DNA of 64,000 nt from the NCBI GenBank assembly GCA_002839435.1, contig PGYA01000026.1, forward strand, positions 49,641 to 113,640, in the 5' to 3' direction. Of this stretch, positions 9,281 to 19,441 are shown one piece after another. Below the pieces are notes generated by a model. It worked only from the letters and a program-made list of their open reading frames with translations. It did no database searches and was not told where the DNA came from. The stretch comes from Candidatus Riflebacteria bacterium HGW-Riflebacteria-2 (GTDB lineage: Bacteria > Muiribacteriota > Ozemobacteria > Ozemobacterales > Ozemobacteraceae). The stretch's first letter is position 1; each line of letters opens with the position of its first letter. Made by a program: the position numbers and the translations under genes.

Positions 9281-11059
9281 TTATGCCTCCTCTTTTGCCT
9301 GGGTAATGGCACCGGGTCTGCAAACTGCAGCGCAGAGGCCACAATGCACGCAAAGGGCCTGGTTGATCTGGGTCTTGCCGTCCTGCTGGTTGACTTCGAT
9401 TGCCGGGCAGCCGAGTTTCCAGCAGATTCCGCATTTAACGCATTTATCGCGGTTGATAGATACCAGGCGCACTCTTGGCTTGTAACTCTTGAGCAGAAAA
9501 CAGGGGCGGCGCGCGATGATTACCGAAGGTTCGCTGTCGGCAAGTGCTGTTTTAAGCGTTGCTTCAACCGTCTTGAGGTCGAAAGGATCGACGGCATGAA
9601 CGTTGGTTACGCCACAGGCGTGGCAGATTGCGGCAAAATCAAGAACCTTGGCGGGCTCACCTTTGAGAGTTCGGCCACTGGCCGGGTTTTCCTGGTGCCC
9701 GGTCATGGCAGTGATCGAGTTGTCGAGAATCATGGTTACATGCCGGCCCTTGTTGTAAACGGTGTCAATGAGGCCGGTTATGCCTGAATGCATGAAAGTT
9801 GATTCGCCGAGAACAGCGACGAGTTTGCCGTGAATTTTATCTTTCATGGCTTTTTCGATACCAAGCGAGTTGGTGATCGAGGCTCCCATGCAGACAATGG
9901 TATGCATGGCGTTATGAGGCGCAAAAGCGCCGAGGCTGTAACAGCCGATATCGCCGGTGACAGTGCAGTCAAGCTTGCGCAGCATGAAGAAAATTCCACG
10001 ATGCGGGCAGCCGGGACAGAGAACTGGCGGTCGCACAGGAATTTCAACGTCTGGCATCGTTGTCGTCTGCGGCATGGCTTTGTCGACGAATTCCTTAAGG
10101 GACTCGTGAATGATGTCCGGGTTGAGTTCGCCGCAGACTGGCAGACGGTTTTTACCTATGCATTTTATGCCGAGAACGCGTACAGCGGTCTCGATGAATG
10201 GTTCGTTTTCTTCAATTACGATAAGGGTTTCGACGCTTTCGGCAAATTTTTTAATCAGTTCCGTTGGTATTGGGAAAGTAAGGCCAAGCTTGAGGTATGA
10301 AGCTTTCGGAAAGATTTCGCGGGCATGGCTGTAGCTGATACCAGAGGAGATGATGCCGATTCGCGTGTCACCAGCTTCGATGCGGTTGAATTCGCAATTG
10401 TTGCCAAATTCGGCGACCTTTTTCAGACGCTCTTCAACTTTGGCATGCAGGCGGCGGGCATTGTTGGGCAGCACGCAGTATTTGGCCATGTCGCGTACGA
10501 ACTCTCGATCTGGTGCGGTTTCGCGCTCGCCAAGACTGACAATGCCTTCAGAGTGTGACGTTCGCGTGGTCATGCGCAGCATTACCGGTGTGTCGTATTC
10601 TTCCGACATTTTCATGGCCGCTTTGGTCATATCTTTGGCTTCCTGGCTGTTGGCAGGTTCGAACATCGGAATCTTGGCCATCATCGCGTAATAGCGGTTG
10701 TCCTGTTCGTTCTGTGAACTGTGCATGCCGGGGTCATCAGCAGATACTATCACCAGTCCGGCGTTTACCCCGGTATAACCCACAGTAAAAAAAGGGTCGG
10801 CGGCCACGTTGAGGCCGACATGCTTCTGGGCGCACAAGGATCTGGCACCGCCATAACAGGCCCCGATGACTGTTTCCATGGCAGTCTTCTCATTCACTGC
10901 CCATTGCGCATCGATCTCATTGTATGTACCGCAATATTCGAGAATTTCGGTCGACGGGGTACCCGGATAAGCCGAGGCGAATCTGACGCCGGCTTCCCAG
11001 GCACCGCGGGCGATGGCTGCATTTCCTGAGAGAAATGCCCGGTTGGAGGATTGCTTCAT
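9281..11059 (-). CDS. iorA: Indolepyruvate ferredoxin oxidoreductase, alpha subunit
   Basis: SAYPGTPSTEILE, CPGCPHRGIFF, GDIGCYSLG, C-terminal 4Fe-4S clusters (CVKCGICWKLGCP, CVHCGLCAAVC). Start at 11059 (MKQSSNRAFLSGNAAIARGAWEAG) has a good RBS; the track start at 11218 would overlap the divergent gene. Confidence 0.95.
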   Translation of the reverse strand: MKQSSNRAFLSGNAAIARGAWEAGVRFASAYPGTPSTEILEYCGTYNEIDAQWAVNEKTAMETVIGACYGGARSLCAQKHVGLNVAADPFFTVGYTGVNAGLVIVSADDPGMHSSQNEQDNRYYAMMAKIPMFEPANSQEAKDMTKAAMKMSEEYDTPVMLRMTTRTSHSEGIVSLGERETAPDREFVRDMAKYCVLPNNARRLHAKVEERLKKVAEFGNNCEFNRIEAGDTRIGIISSGISYSHAREIFPKASYLKLGLTFPIPTELIKKFAESVETLIVIEENEPFIETAVRVLGIKCIGKNRLPVCGELNPDIIHESLKEFVDKAMPQTTTMPDVEIPVRPPVLCPGCPHRGIFFMLRKLDCTVTGDIGCYSLGAFAPHNAMHTIVCMGASITNSLGIEKAMKDKIHGKLVAVLGESTFMHSGITGLIDTVYNKGRHVTMILDNSITAMTGHQENPASGRTLKGEPAKVLDFAAICHACGVTNVHAVDPFDLKTVEATLKTALADSEPSVIIARRPCFLLKSYKPRVRLVSINRDKCVKCGICWKLGCPAIEVNQQDGKTQINQALCVHCGLCAAVCRPGAITQAKEEA

Positions 11060-11173
11060 TCCTTTCTCCTTTTCTGTAAATTCTGATTGTCGAAGTATAG
11101 CATAAAAATCAGAATCGGGCTTGCAGCGCCGGCAAAAAGAAGATAACATCAAAAAAAAGGCAGGAGCAGTCAA

Positions 11174-12181
11174 ATGAAAATTCTGGTTACCGGCGCCGCG
11201 GGCTTTATCGGTTTTCACCTCAGTATTTACCTTCTAAAACGTGGTGACGACGTTGTCGGCCTCGACAATCTCAATGATTACTACGATGTAAAGCTGAAAA
11301 CCGATCGCCTCGATATTTTGCGCAATCACCAGAATTTCGTCTTCGTCAAGGCCGATCTCAATGACCGTGCCGCGCTTGACCGGGTTTTTGCCGAGCACCA
11401 TTTTGACCGTGTGGTAAATCTCGCGGCCCAGGCCGGGGTGCGCTACAGCATCGAGAACCCGCATGCCTACATTGACGCCAATATTGTTGGTTTCATGAAC
11501 ATACTCGAAGCCTGCCGTCACAACAAGGTCGAGCATCTTGTTTATGCTTCTTCAAGCTCGGTTTATGGCTCAAACACCCGTATGCCGTTCTCGGTACATC
11601 ACAATGTCGACCATCCGGTATCGCTTTATGCCGCTACCAAAAAGGCTAACGAACTGATGGCCCATACCTATTCGCATCTTTATGGAACCCCGGTTACCGG
11701 TCTGCGTTTTTTCACGGTTTATGGCCCATGGGGCCGACCTGATATGGCGTTGTTCATGTTCACCAAGGCCATCATCGAGGGGCAGCCGATCAAGGTTTTC
11801 AATAACGGCAAAATGCAGCGCGACTTTACCTACATCGATGACATCGTCGAAGGTGTGGTAAGGGTTTGTGACCGGGTTGCGACGCCGAACGAAAGCTGGC
11901 AGGGCGATGAACCTGATCCGGCCAGTAGTCATGCACCTTATCGCCTGTATAATATTGGCAATCACAAGCCGGTCGAACTTCTCAAGTTCATCGAGATAAT
12001 CGAAAAGAAGGTCGGCAAAAAGGCGGTTATGGAAATGTTGCCGATGCAGCCCGGCGATGTGCCGGCTACCTGCGCCGATGTTGATGACCTGATGCGCGAT
12101 ACCGGTTTTGCTCCCAACACCTCTCTTGAAATCGGGGTGTCGAGATTCATCGACTGGTACAGAGGCTACTACAACATCTAA
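11174..12181 (+). CDS. NAD-dependent epimerase, UDP-glucuronate 4-epimerase-like
   Basis: [82 protein letters not shown]. Confidence 0.93.
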   Translation: MKILVTGAAGFIGFHLSIYLLKRGDDVVGLDNLNDYYDVKLKTDRLDILRNHQNFVFVKADLNDRAALDRVFAEHHFDRVVNLAAQAGVRYSIENPHAYIDANIVGFMNILEACRHNKVEHLVYASSSSVYGSNTRMPFSVHHNVDHPVSLYAATKKANELMAHTYSHLYGTPVTGLRFFTVYGPWGRPDMALFMFTKAIIEGQPIKVFNNGKMQRDFTYIDDIVEGVVRVCDRVATPNESWQGDEPDPASSHAPYRLYNIGNHKPVELLKFIEIIEKKVGKKAVMEMLPMQPGDVPATCADVDDLMRDTGFAPNTSLEIGVSRFIDWYRGYYNI

Positions 12182-12240
12182 ACATCGGCAGTCAGCGGGC
12201 AGCCTCTGTTCTGCCAGCTACCAGACGAACAGCCTGCTTC

Positions 12241-14673
12241 TCAGGCTGATAGATTGTCGTGGTAGAAGGTTTCCCAGATTTCCTTTTCTTCATTGAGGGT
12301 GTAAAGGGCGAGACGGTCACGCAAAAGCCTGACGCAGAATTCCGTAATAGTTTCTTCTGCCGGGTGTTCACTGGTGTGATAAACCATAACGATCCCAAAC
12401 AGCCTGTTTTCGTGCATTAGCGGGTAGGCTGCACATGTGGTTTCTTCTTCTTCGAGTTCAAGAATAGCTTTGTGCATGGGGTTTTTCTGAATAGTTCTGG
12501 CCAGTTCCAATTCATACTGACTGAGCTTGAACTGGCGTGAACGATCAACCCGCGAGCATGGATCACAGCTGCCATCATTGCTGATGCGTGCCATCAGGAC
12601 GTCTCTGGCCAGGGTTATCTTGGCGAATTCGCAGAGAAACTTGAAGAAGGGTTGTTCCTCTTCATCCGGTCTCGAAAAAACCATGGCTTTGATACTGTCG
12701 AGCTGCGTGTAAAGACGGGTAATGCTCTTATGCATACGGTCATTCTTGTTCTGCGATTCGCGAAATGCGACAGCGTTTCTGATCGCGGCAGAAGCATGCT
12801 TGAGATAGTAACTGACCATGTTTATTGTGGTTTCAGAACTTTCTTCCTGTCCAAATTTTTCGAGCATCATCATGCCGAGAACCTTGCCCTGGTGTCGCAC
12901 CGGCACGTAAGCGATCAACCGGTGCATTGAACCATTGGTAATCTCCATGGAAGCAGATTTTTCAGGAGTTATCTGGGCGTTGATCATTACCGGACGGCCT
13001 TCGTTGAGCACCGGATTGAGTGCTTCCGGATTGTTGCGCGGAATGTCGAGCAGCCTGGGTGAAGCAGTTCTGATGTCGAGAATTTCGTTGCGGCGATTCT
13101 GGCTGTCTTCTGCCTTGAATATGTGCAGACAGGTGTTGTCGAGCTTGAAAAGTTCCTGAGCTTTTTTCTCGACCAGTGTGGTAAGAGCGTCAAGTTCGGT
13201 GCAAACATTCACCAGTTCAGAGATTTCATCGAGAATCATCTGTTTGTATTCAAGGTCTGAAGTGAGCTGGTCATTGGTTGCCTTTATGGCCGCCAGTTCG
13301 TTCATCAGGCTGGCGATCTGGTTATTGGCATTGCTCTCTTCTGCTTTCAGGGCCTTGATCTTGTGACTGAGAAGCTCTATCTCTACAGCGCGATCGTTAG
13401 CCAGCTTCTGCATGTCTTCAAACATCCGGTGATTATCGCGATTTTCGAGCGAAATTTTTTCGAAACTGGTCTGCAGCTCAGCCAGTTCCTTTTTAAGTGA
13501 TTCAAGATGTGTCTTGATAAAGAGCTCTTCTGTACGGTCTTCGAACATGGCAATAATGCGCGTCTGGTTCTCGCAATCCTTGAATGAACTCAATCGGGCG
13601 TTGAATATGTGCTCAGTTCCTTCGCGTGAGCGAATCTTGATTTTCTCAAGCGCCCGCCGGCTGCCACTGGTGATAACAGCTTGAATAACATAGGCCATGC
13701 CATATTGTTCCAGTTCTGGAAACGCCTGCATCAGGTTTTTATCGACAAGATCAGCAGTAAATATGCCGCTCTTGTCTACTTTTACTTTCTCTACCTTGCC
13801 TGAAGCATCTGCTATCAGCCAGGCACAGCTTGTCTGTTCGGCCGCCATAGATGACGAAACCGCACGGGTATTGCTTTTGTAGAGGAGATCATTGAGGAAA
13901 AATATTCTCTCCTTGAAGACCAGTGTCAGTTTGTGGGCGAGATATGAGGCCGAGCCGAGACCGGCACTTACAACCAGAGCGTTGGAAATTATCCAGCCTG
14001 AGTTCTGGCTGAGGTCACCATAAAGAGGCGGATAGAATTTAATATGCGGAATAATCTGATACTTTACCAGCGTGCTGGTTAGTGTCCAGGCTGCTATGGT
14101 CATCATAGTATAAACCGCACCGGTTCTAAAGCCCATTACTGCGCCGGCAACGGTAATTGGAACAACACTGAGAAACATCATCGGGCTTTCGGTTGTGCCG
14201 GTGTATCTGGTCAGAAGCATTATCACCATAAGGTCACCGATGACTTGAGTATGCATGACGTTATTGATCGAAAAGATGTTGAACGAAACATCCTTGAAAG
14301 CTTCAAGCAGCATCAGGTATAGAACCGCAAAAATACGCGGGACCGCTGCTGGAATTGCCAGAATTCCAATTAAGCCACGGCTTCTGATGCCGGCGAAGGC
14401 ATTGGAGATAACCTTGAGAAGAAGTTTCTTGAGGCTGTTCATACCGTGTGCCACCATCATCTGGCGCGACAGCAGAGAAAAGTGTAGCGTAAAAAAGACG
14501 TTGAGAATAGCCAGCAGGCAGCATAACACGTAAATAGGTTCGATTCTGAAGCTCATTCCGAGGAGCTTCAGGCTGAGCAGGCTGAAACCAAAAATTATTG
14601 GAATGCTCGCCCAACGCAGTGTGATCAAGCCGCGGGCGATCTGTAATTCTCTGATGCCAGAGCGATTTTCCAT
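12241..14673 (-). CDS. Multi-TM sensory protein with PAS-like, coiled-coil and GAF regions; no recognisable output domain
   Basis: Several N-terminal TM helices, PAS-like section (IFNARLSSFKDCENQTRIIAMFEDRTEE), long coiled coil, GAF-like C-terminus (LDTTCLHIFKAEDSQ..., VMINAQITPEKSA..., VLGMMMLEKFG). Confidence 0.6.
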   Translation of the reverse strand: MENRSGIRELQIARGLITLRWASIPIIFGFSLLSLKLLGMSFRIEPIYVLCCLLAILNVFFTLHFSLLSRQMMVAHGMNSLKKLLLKVISNAFAGIRSRGLIGILAIPAAVPRIFAVLYLMLLEAFKDVSFNIFSINNVMHTQVIGDLMVIMLLTRYTGTTESPMMFLSVVPITVAGAVMGFRTGAVYTMMTIAAWTLTSTLVKYQIIPHIKFYPPLYGDLSQNSGWIISNALVVSAGLGSASYLAHKLTLVFKERIFFLNDLLYKSNTRAVSSSMAAEQTSCAWLIADASGKVEKVKVDKSGIFTADLVDKNLMQAFPELEQYGMAYVIQAVITSGSRRALEKIKIRSREGTEHIFNARLSSFKDCENQTRIIAMFEDRTEELFIKTHLESLKKELAELQTSFEKISLENRDNHRMFEDMQKLANDRAVEIELLSHKIKALKAEESNANNQIASLMNELAAIKATNDQLTSDLEYKQMILDEISELVNVCTELDALTTLVEKKAQELFKLDNTCLHIFKAEDSQNRRNEILDIRTASPRLLDIPRNNPEALNPVLNEGRPVMINAQITPEKSASMEITNGSMHRLIAYVPVRHQGKVLGMMMLEKFGQEESSETTINMVSYYLKHASAAIRNAVAFRESQNKNDRMHKSITRLYTQLDSIKAMVFSRPDEEEQPFFKFLCEFAKITLARDVLMARISNDGSCDPCSRVDRSRQFKLSQYELELARTIQKNPMHKAILELEEEETTCAAYPLMHENRLFGIVMVYHTSEHPAEETITEFCVRLLRDRLALYTLNEEKEIWETFYHDNLSA

Positions 14674-14823
14674 TATTACTACTCCTGAATTTACCGGCAG
14701 ATACAGGACAGCATGAATATCGGCAGATGAGCCGTTTTAAGTAAGTCGCTCGTAAAAAAAAAGCGTATGAAGTTTGCCGGGGTGAACCAAGACCTTCAGT
14801 CGCAGCAGAGCTTTCTCAAAAAA

Positions 14824-16413
14824 TTATTGTGGCAGAACGAAATCTTTTATGCTGTGCCCGGTTGCGGCTATCATGGCCAGAAGTTCTGACCGGCCGCGAT
14901 TTGATGCGAGATAAAGCTGCCAGCGCTGGCGATGACTTTCTGCTGAAGCATTTTCAACTCGCAAAAGCTTTAAATAGTCGGAAAGTGGCGTTGTCTGACG
15001 TTTGTATGCTACAGGCACCCAGCCTTTCTGTAGTAACCCGCGCATCTCGAAAGGAGGTAAACCGCTTACTCCGGCAATACCAATTTTCAACACATCAATG
15101 GGTTCGCTGATGAGGCCTTTTTCAACCAGATTGTTGTAGATATGGTTGCGGATGCGTGCCAGAACACCACCAACTTCATTGGTTTTACAATGAAACAGGA
15201 TTTTCAGCATTTCCGGGTCGCGAATAAGCGACAGCGAAGCTGCCGGCGGCGATTTCTCAAGATTATTCTGTATCTCATCAACGATTTTATGATTGTCGCC
15301 GCCGATGGCAATGGCGACGTCACAGCTATTACCGCCATTTCCATGGCAGGTTGCCGCAAAGCCTGGAAAGACTGCATTGGAAAAACTTAACAGATGCTGG
15401 TGTGCTTCTGGCAGGCAGATGCCGGTAAACTGCTGCTTTGGCGCAACCGGAAGATCGACGCGCAGGCTCTTAAATTCTCCGCGCCAGTGCTTTTGCCAGG
15501 CGTCAAACAACGCTTTTTTTGCGACATCACGCAGGTCATCGCCGACTATTTCGCTGAGTGAGAGGCTGAATTGCGACCAGTCTGCCGGCGGTTCCCGTTC
15601 CAGTTGAAACTGATTTATCTGTCTGAATTTCGGCATTTTGTCGGCAAGTATTTCTTCGCTGCCTGATATGTAGACAATCAGGCTGAGACTGGCATCACCA
15701 TAAATTATTGCATATTTGAGAAGATCGTCGAGCCCGGCTTCTCTTGAGAATTTTTCTCCGAGGTATTTTGCCGTGAAAAATGACTCTGCGCTGTTCTCGG
15801 GCCAGTTGAAAATGGTGTAGGCAGTAGGTGCAACATCTGGCAGAACATCAGCCCTGCTGCCGGCAGTTTGGGTCTGGACAAAAAAGCTGGCAATCTCTGC
15901 TGTTTCAGCCAGTTCATATTCGTATGCCGCCATATTTTCTGAAAGGCTGACGCTGACAGGCTTATGGCGAAATTCTGAGATGAAAGTGTTTTGTGAGGGT
16001 AACGAGTGAATATAGTCGGCAAATTCGCGGCTGACTTTTTGGGGGAAATTTTTGCGCAGTTCACCGTTTAGAGTGCTGAGAAGGCGTTTGCATATTTGTG
16101 CGGCGCGGGCAGGGTCGTCGAAATGATAGAGTGCAAACTGTATTCCGTTAAGGTTGTGACTGGCAGACCACAGGGCCCCGCTGCTTTTTATCTGCGACAT
16201 GATGCCAGCTGACTCAGATCTTATCGTTCTGACAAGCAGGTTGTAAAATTCGCCAGCTTGATTGCACCTGTCGATAACTGGCGCATCGAAAGTTATGACG
16301 ATCGAACCGATCCTGTTACCAGAGATGGCATTGCCTGCCATGGCCTGATTGGTGTGGAAGACCGCCATAACAGCCATAAACAGGCAGCAGATGAATTTTA
16401 CATTAACTTGCAT
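14824..16413 (-). CDS. Putative secreted protein of unknown function
   Basis: Long ORF with N-terminal signal sequence (FICCLFMAVMAVFHTNQAMAG); no family recognised. Confidence 0.65.
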   Translation of the reverse strand: MQVNVKFICCLFMAVMAVFHTNQAMAGNAISGNRIGSIVITFDAPVIDRCNQAGEFYNLLVRTIRSESAGIMSQIKSSGALWSASHNLNGIQFALYHFDDPARAAQICKRLLSTLNGELRKNFPQKVSREFADYIHSLPSQNTFISEFRHKPVSVSLSENMAAYEYELAETAEIASFFVQTQTAGSRADVLPDVAPTAYTIFNWPENSAESFFTAKYLGEKFSREAGLDDLLKYAIIYGDASLSLIVYISGSEEILADKMPKFRQINQFQLEREPPADWSQFSLSLSEIVGDDLRDVAKKALFDAWQKHWRGEFKSLRVDLPVAPKQQFTGICLPEAHQHLLSFSNAVFPGFAATCHGNGGNSCDVAIAIGGDNHKIVDEIQNNLEKSPPAASLSLIRDPEMLKILFHCKTNEVGGVLARIRNHIYNNLVEKGLISEPIDVLKIGIAGVSGLPPFEMRGLLQKGWVPVAYKRQTTPLSDYLKLLRVENASAESHRQRWQLYLASNRGRSELLAMIAATGHSIKDFVLPQ

Positions 16414-16547
16414 GAGAAAAGTATATCACATGATCTGCCTGAGTGCATCAAAGCTATAACCAGATAAGACATTCTCGGTCAAATCAACCTTGCATTTAGC
16501 GGTCAGCCTGATTAGAATCAACTGATATTCATTTGGGGCGGTAGAAA

Positions 16548-17927
16548 ATGGTTAACTGGGAGAGCGAAATCGGTTCGGCACTGATTGTCGCCGCCACTTT
16601 TCTTGTCTGTGTTGGCCTGGGTGAACTGCTGCGCGGAACCGGCGCCTGCTCGCAGGAGGGCACCCGCAAATTTGTTCATTTTACCGGCGGCCTGGTATCG
16701 CTGAGTTTCGCCTACGTTTTTTCCTCACATTGGACAGTTCTCGGCCTTGGCATCATCTTTGTTGTCCTTATGGCAGGAACCAAAAAGTTTGGCCTGCTGC
16801 CTTCCGTGCATGGTGTCAAGCGCAAATCCAGCGGTGACATTCTGCATCCAATCGCCATTTATCTGACTTTTTCAGCGACCAGTTATCTCGAAAAACCTTA
16901 CTTTTACCTGATTTCCATCGCGGTGCTTTCGGTCTCTGACGCACTGGCGGCCCTTATTGGCATTTCATACGGCTTCAAGGTCTACAACGTCGAAGAAGAA
17001 AACAAAAGTATCGAGGGCTCATTCATTTTTCTTCTCTCGACTTTTCTCATCGTTCATCTCGGTCTACTGCTGCTGACCGAAGTGGGAAGAATGGAATGCG
17101 TGCTGGCAGCTCTGCTGATTTCTGTGCTGGTAACCTGTTTTGAAGCGATATCGCTGGGCGGCGCCGACAATATTTTCATTCCCTTCGGCACTCTTTTCAT
17201 TATCATGAAAATCACCACCAAACCTATTCCCGAGATAATCATGCAGCTGTGTTCTATCGGTATGATTTTTCTGGCGACCTACCTGTTTGGCAATATTTCG
17301 GGGCGACTTGGGCATTCCGGTATAATTGGGGTTGCCCTGGCCGGCTATGCCGCTTGGAGTCTGGTTGGGCCTGAGTGGTATATTCCGGTTCTGATCTGCA
17401 CCATTCTGATTTCTCTGTTTGACCTGTTTCTCGAAATGCCCGGCAGCCAGGATGAGCGTCTGCGCGTGCGCCCGATATTCTACATGTTCATTGTGTCTTT
17501 CGGCTGGATCTGTGGTGCCAACTTCAATCTGACTGAAGACCGGCTGTTTTTCATTCCTTATGTCGTCAGTTTTGCTGCCATTCTGAGTATCAGATGGCGC
17601 TGGTATCAGCGCGAAGGTAATCTGATCTCGGGCAGCCGGCGGCGAGTTATTCCACAATGGATTGCTGCCGGGAATTCTTTTGTCAGGGCTTCGTTTCTCA
17701 CTGTCGCATTTATCAGCGCCAATCTTCTGCTTGGGCTTGATCTCAGCCTGATTTTTTCGGCGGCAAGCTGTCTGGCTGGTATTGTTATCTCTGATCTGAT
17801 CTACTGGGGCATTGGCAGCCGATTTCATGGCAACTGGAGCCGCGTTGCCTTTTTGCGCATGGGTATGGCATCGGTGTTGGTGGCATCAAGCCTGGTTTTT
17901 ATTGCTAATCTTTTGTTTTATCGCTAG
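16548..17927 (+). CDS. Integral membrane CTP-dependent kinase family protein (phytol/dolichol kinase, SEC59-like)
   Basis: GTRKFVHFTGGL, KRKSSGDILHPIAIYLTF, SVSDALAALIGISYG, NKSIEGSFIFLLSTFLIV, LGGADNIFIPFGT motifs. Confidence 0.8.
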   Translation: MVNWESEIGSALIVAATFLVCVGLGELLRGTGACSQEGTRKFVHFTGGLVSLSFAYVFSSHWTVLGLGIIFVVLMAGTKKFGLLPSVHGVKRKSSGDILHPIAIYLTFSATSYLEKPYFYLISIAVLSVSDALAALIGISYGFKVYNVEEENKSIEGSFIFLLSTFLIVHLGLLLLTEVGRMECVLAALLISVLVTCFEAISLGGADNIFIPFGTLFIIMKITTKPIPEIIMQLCSIGMIFLATYLFGNISGRLGHSGIIGVALAGYAAWSLVGPEWYIPVLICTILISLFDLFLEMPGSQDERLRVRPIFYMFIVSFGWICGANFNLTEDRLFFIPYVVSFAAILSIRWRWYQREGNLISGSRRRVIPQWIAAGNSFVRASFLTVAFISANLLLGLDLSLIFSAASCLAGIVISDLIYWGIGSRFHGNWSRVAFLRMGMASVLVASSLVFIANLLFYR

Positions 17928-17935
17928 GGCCCGCC

Positions 17936-19434
17936 TTAAAGCTTGCTCTCTCTTTTGAGATTTTCAAGGCCGATAAGACTGATTTGTGGCTGCGAAAAAT
18001 CTGGAACGTTTTTTACCCTGGCAAGATAGGCAAGAGCAGCCTCACGCATCAGAATACCCGAATCTTCTGACCCGAGAGAGCCAACGAACATTTTGTCGCC
18101 TTCAAGATTGCCGTTGGCAATGAATGATGAGGTTGAGACCCGGTAGGTTTTCGTGTTATCGAGAGGGTTTCCGCCTATCACCAGATTTCTGGCGCGGCCG
18201 CTGTTAAGGTCGAAGTCGGCGGTAAATCCGGCATACTGGTAGCCATCGAGACTGCCATACTTGGCGCAGATATGGTCAAACATCGCCTGAACTGAAGCGC
18301 CGGGCATTAGAAAGGTCACCACTGTATTGTCATAGGGCAGAGACTCGTAAATCATGCCGACTGTAATCTCGCCCGCTGCGATTTCGGCTCTTATGGCACC
18401 GGAATTGACCAGGCAGATATCGCCTTTGCCGGCCTCAAGCATGCTTTGTGCCGTAAAAGTGCCCATTGGCAGGATGTGCGTTTTTTTCTTTTCTTTTGGC
18501 AGGGCGAGTGTTTGAGCTGTGTGTCCGGCAACAGCCTTCATGTTCGCTTCCAGGCTATCATTGTAGCTGTCTACCAGCTGCTGTACTGAATCATCAGCCG
18601 CCGGCTCATAAAGCGAGGTGATTTTTTCGAGGCTGCCGCTGTAAGTCGATATATGGCCAACTTCGTTGAGCACCAGATCGAGACGGCCAAGAAATACACC
18701 GTATTCTCCAGCCTGTAAGACTATGGTGCCGCCGAGGCCGTTGCGGCAGGTTCCGACACCGGGATTATTGGCTACCAGTTTGGGTTCATTCAGCTCGGGG
18801 TGGGCGATAGAACCACAACAAGGTCTACGTAAGGCCTTATTCGCCGTGCCACCTGCTTCACCGTAGCAGTTTGCCCTCTGAACTCCAGCGGGGCACAGTA
18901 TTTGCGGTCAGCATCGACCCAGGCACTGTCGCCGATACTGCCAATAACTGCTATTTTAACGCCATTGCGCACGAAAACATGATAGGCGGGAAATACCAGA
19001 CGCCCGTTTGAGCGGTCAAAGACGTTGCAGCAGAGCATGCGTATGCCGGAGACTGCGATCTGCTTTTTCAGGTTGTCGATCCCGTTGTCGAGCTCGTGAT
19101 TGCCAATCGTGGTGGCTTCAATGCCGGCGGCAACTGCCAGGCGATGACAGGCTTCACCTTTGAAAACACTGTAAAAAGGAGTTCCCTGAAAAAGGTCGCC
19201 GGCATCGAGATATAGCGCGTAAGGGGTGTGGTCTTTGATTTTCCTTACAAGTGCGGCACGGCGGGCAACGCCCCCGATGTTCTGCCCTTTGGTCTTGCTG
19301 TCGTACGGCAGTATATGGGAATGTACATCATTGGTGTGAAGAATAGTCACCTCTCTGTCAACGGCAATTGCCGGCAGCAGAGCGGTAAAGAACAGCAGTA
19401 GTGCAGATGCCAGCCTGAGGTCGCGGGATTTCAT
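17936..19434 (-). pseudogene. 5'-nucleotidase/UshA-type metallophosphoesterase, disrupted by an out-of-frame internal deletion
   Basis: N-terminal half (18790-19434: VTILHTNDVHSHILPYD, YLDAGDLFQGTPFYS, TIGNHELDNG) and C-terminal half (17936 to ~18805: AHPELNEPKLVANN...VLQAGEYGVFLGRLDLVLNEVGHI...VNSGAIRAEI) lie in different frames; junction near 18800-18810. Confidence 0.8.
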
Positions 19435-19441
19435 GGTTGCC

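Noticed and set aside
12220-12250. CAGCCTG-CTTCT-CAGGCTG inverted repeat between convergent genes
   Set aside because: No T tract on either side and it overlaps the stop codon region of the 12241 gene; too weak to call a terminator.
17064-17828. 254-aa ORF on minus strand
   Set aside because: Antisense to the phytol/dolichol kinase-like membrane protein; Asn/Gln/Arg-rich shadow frame.
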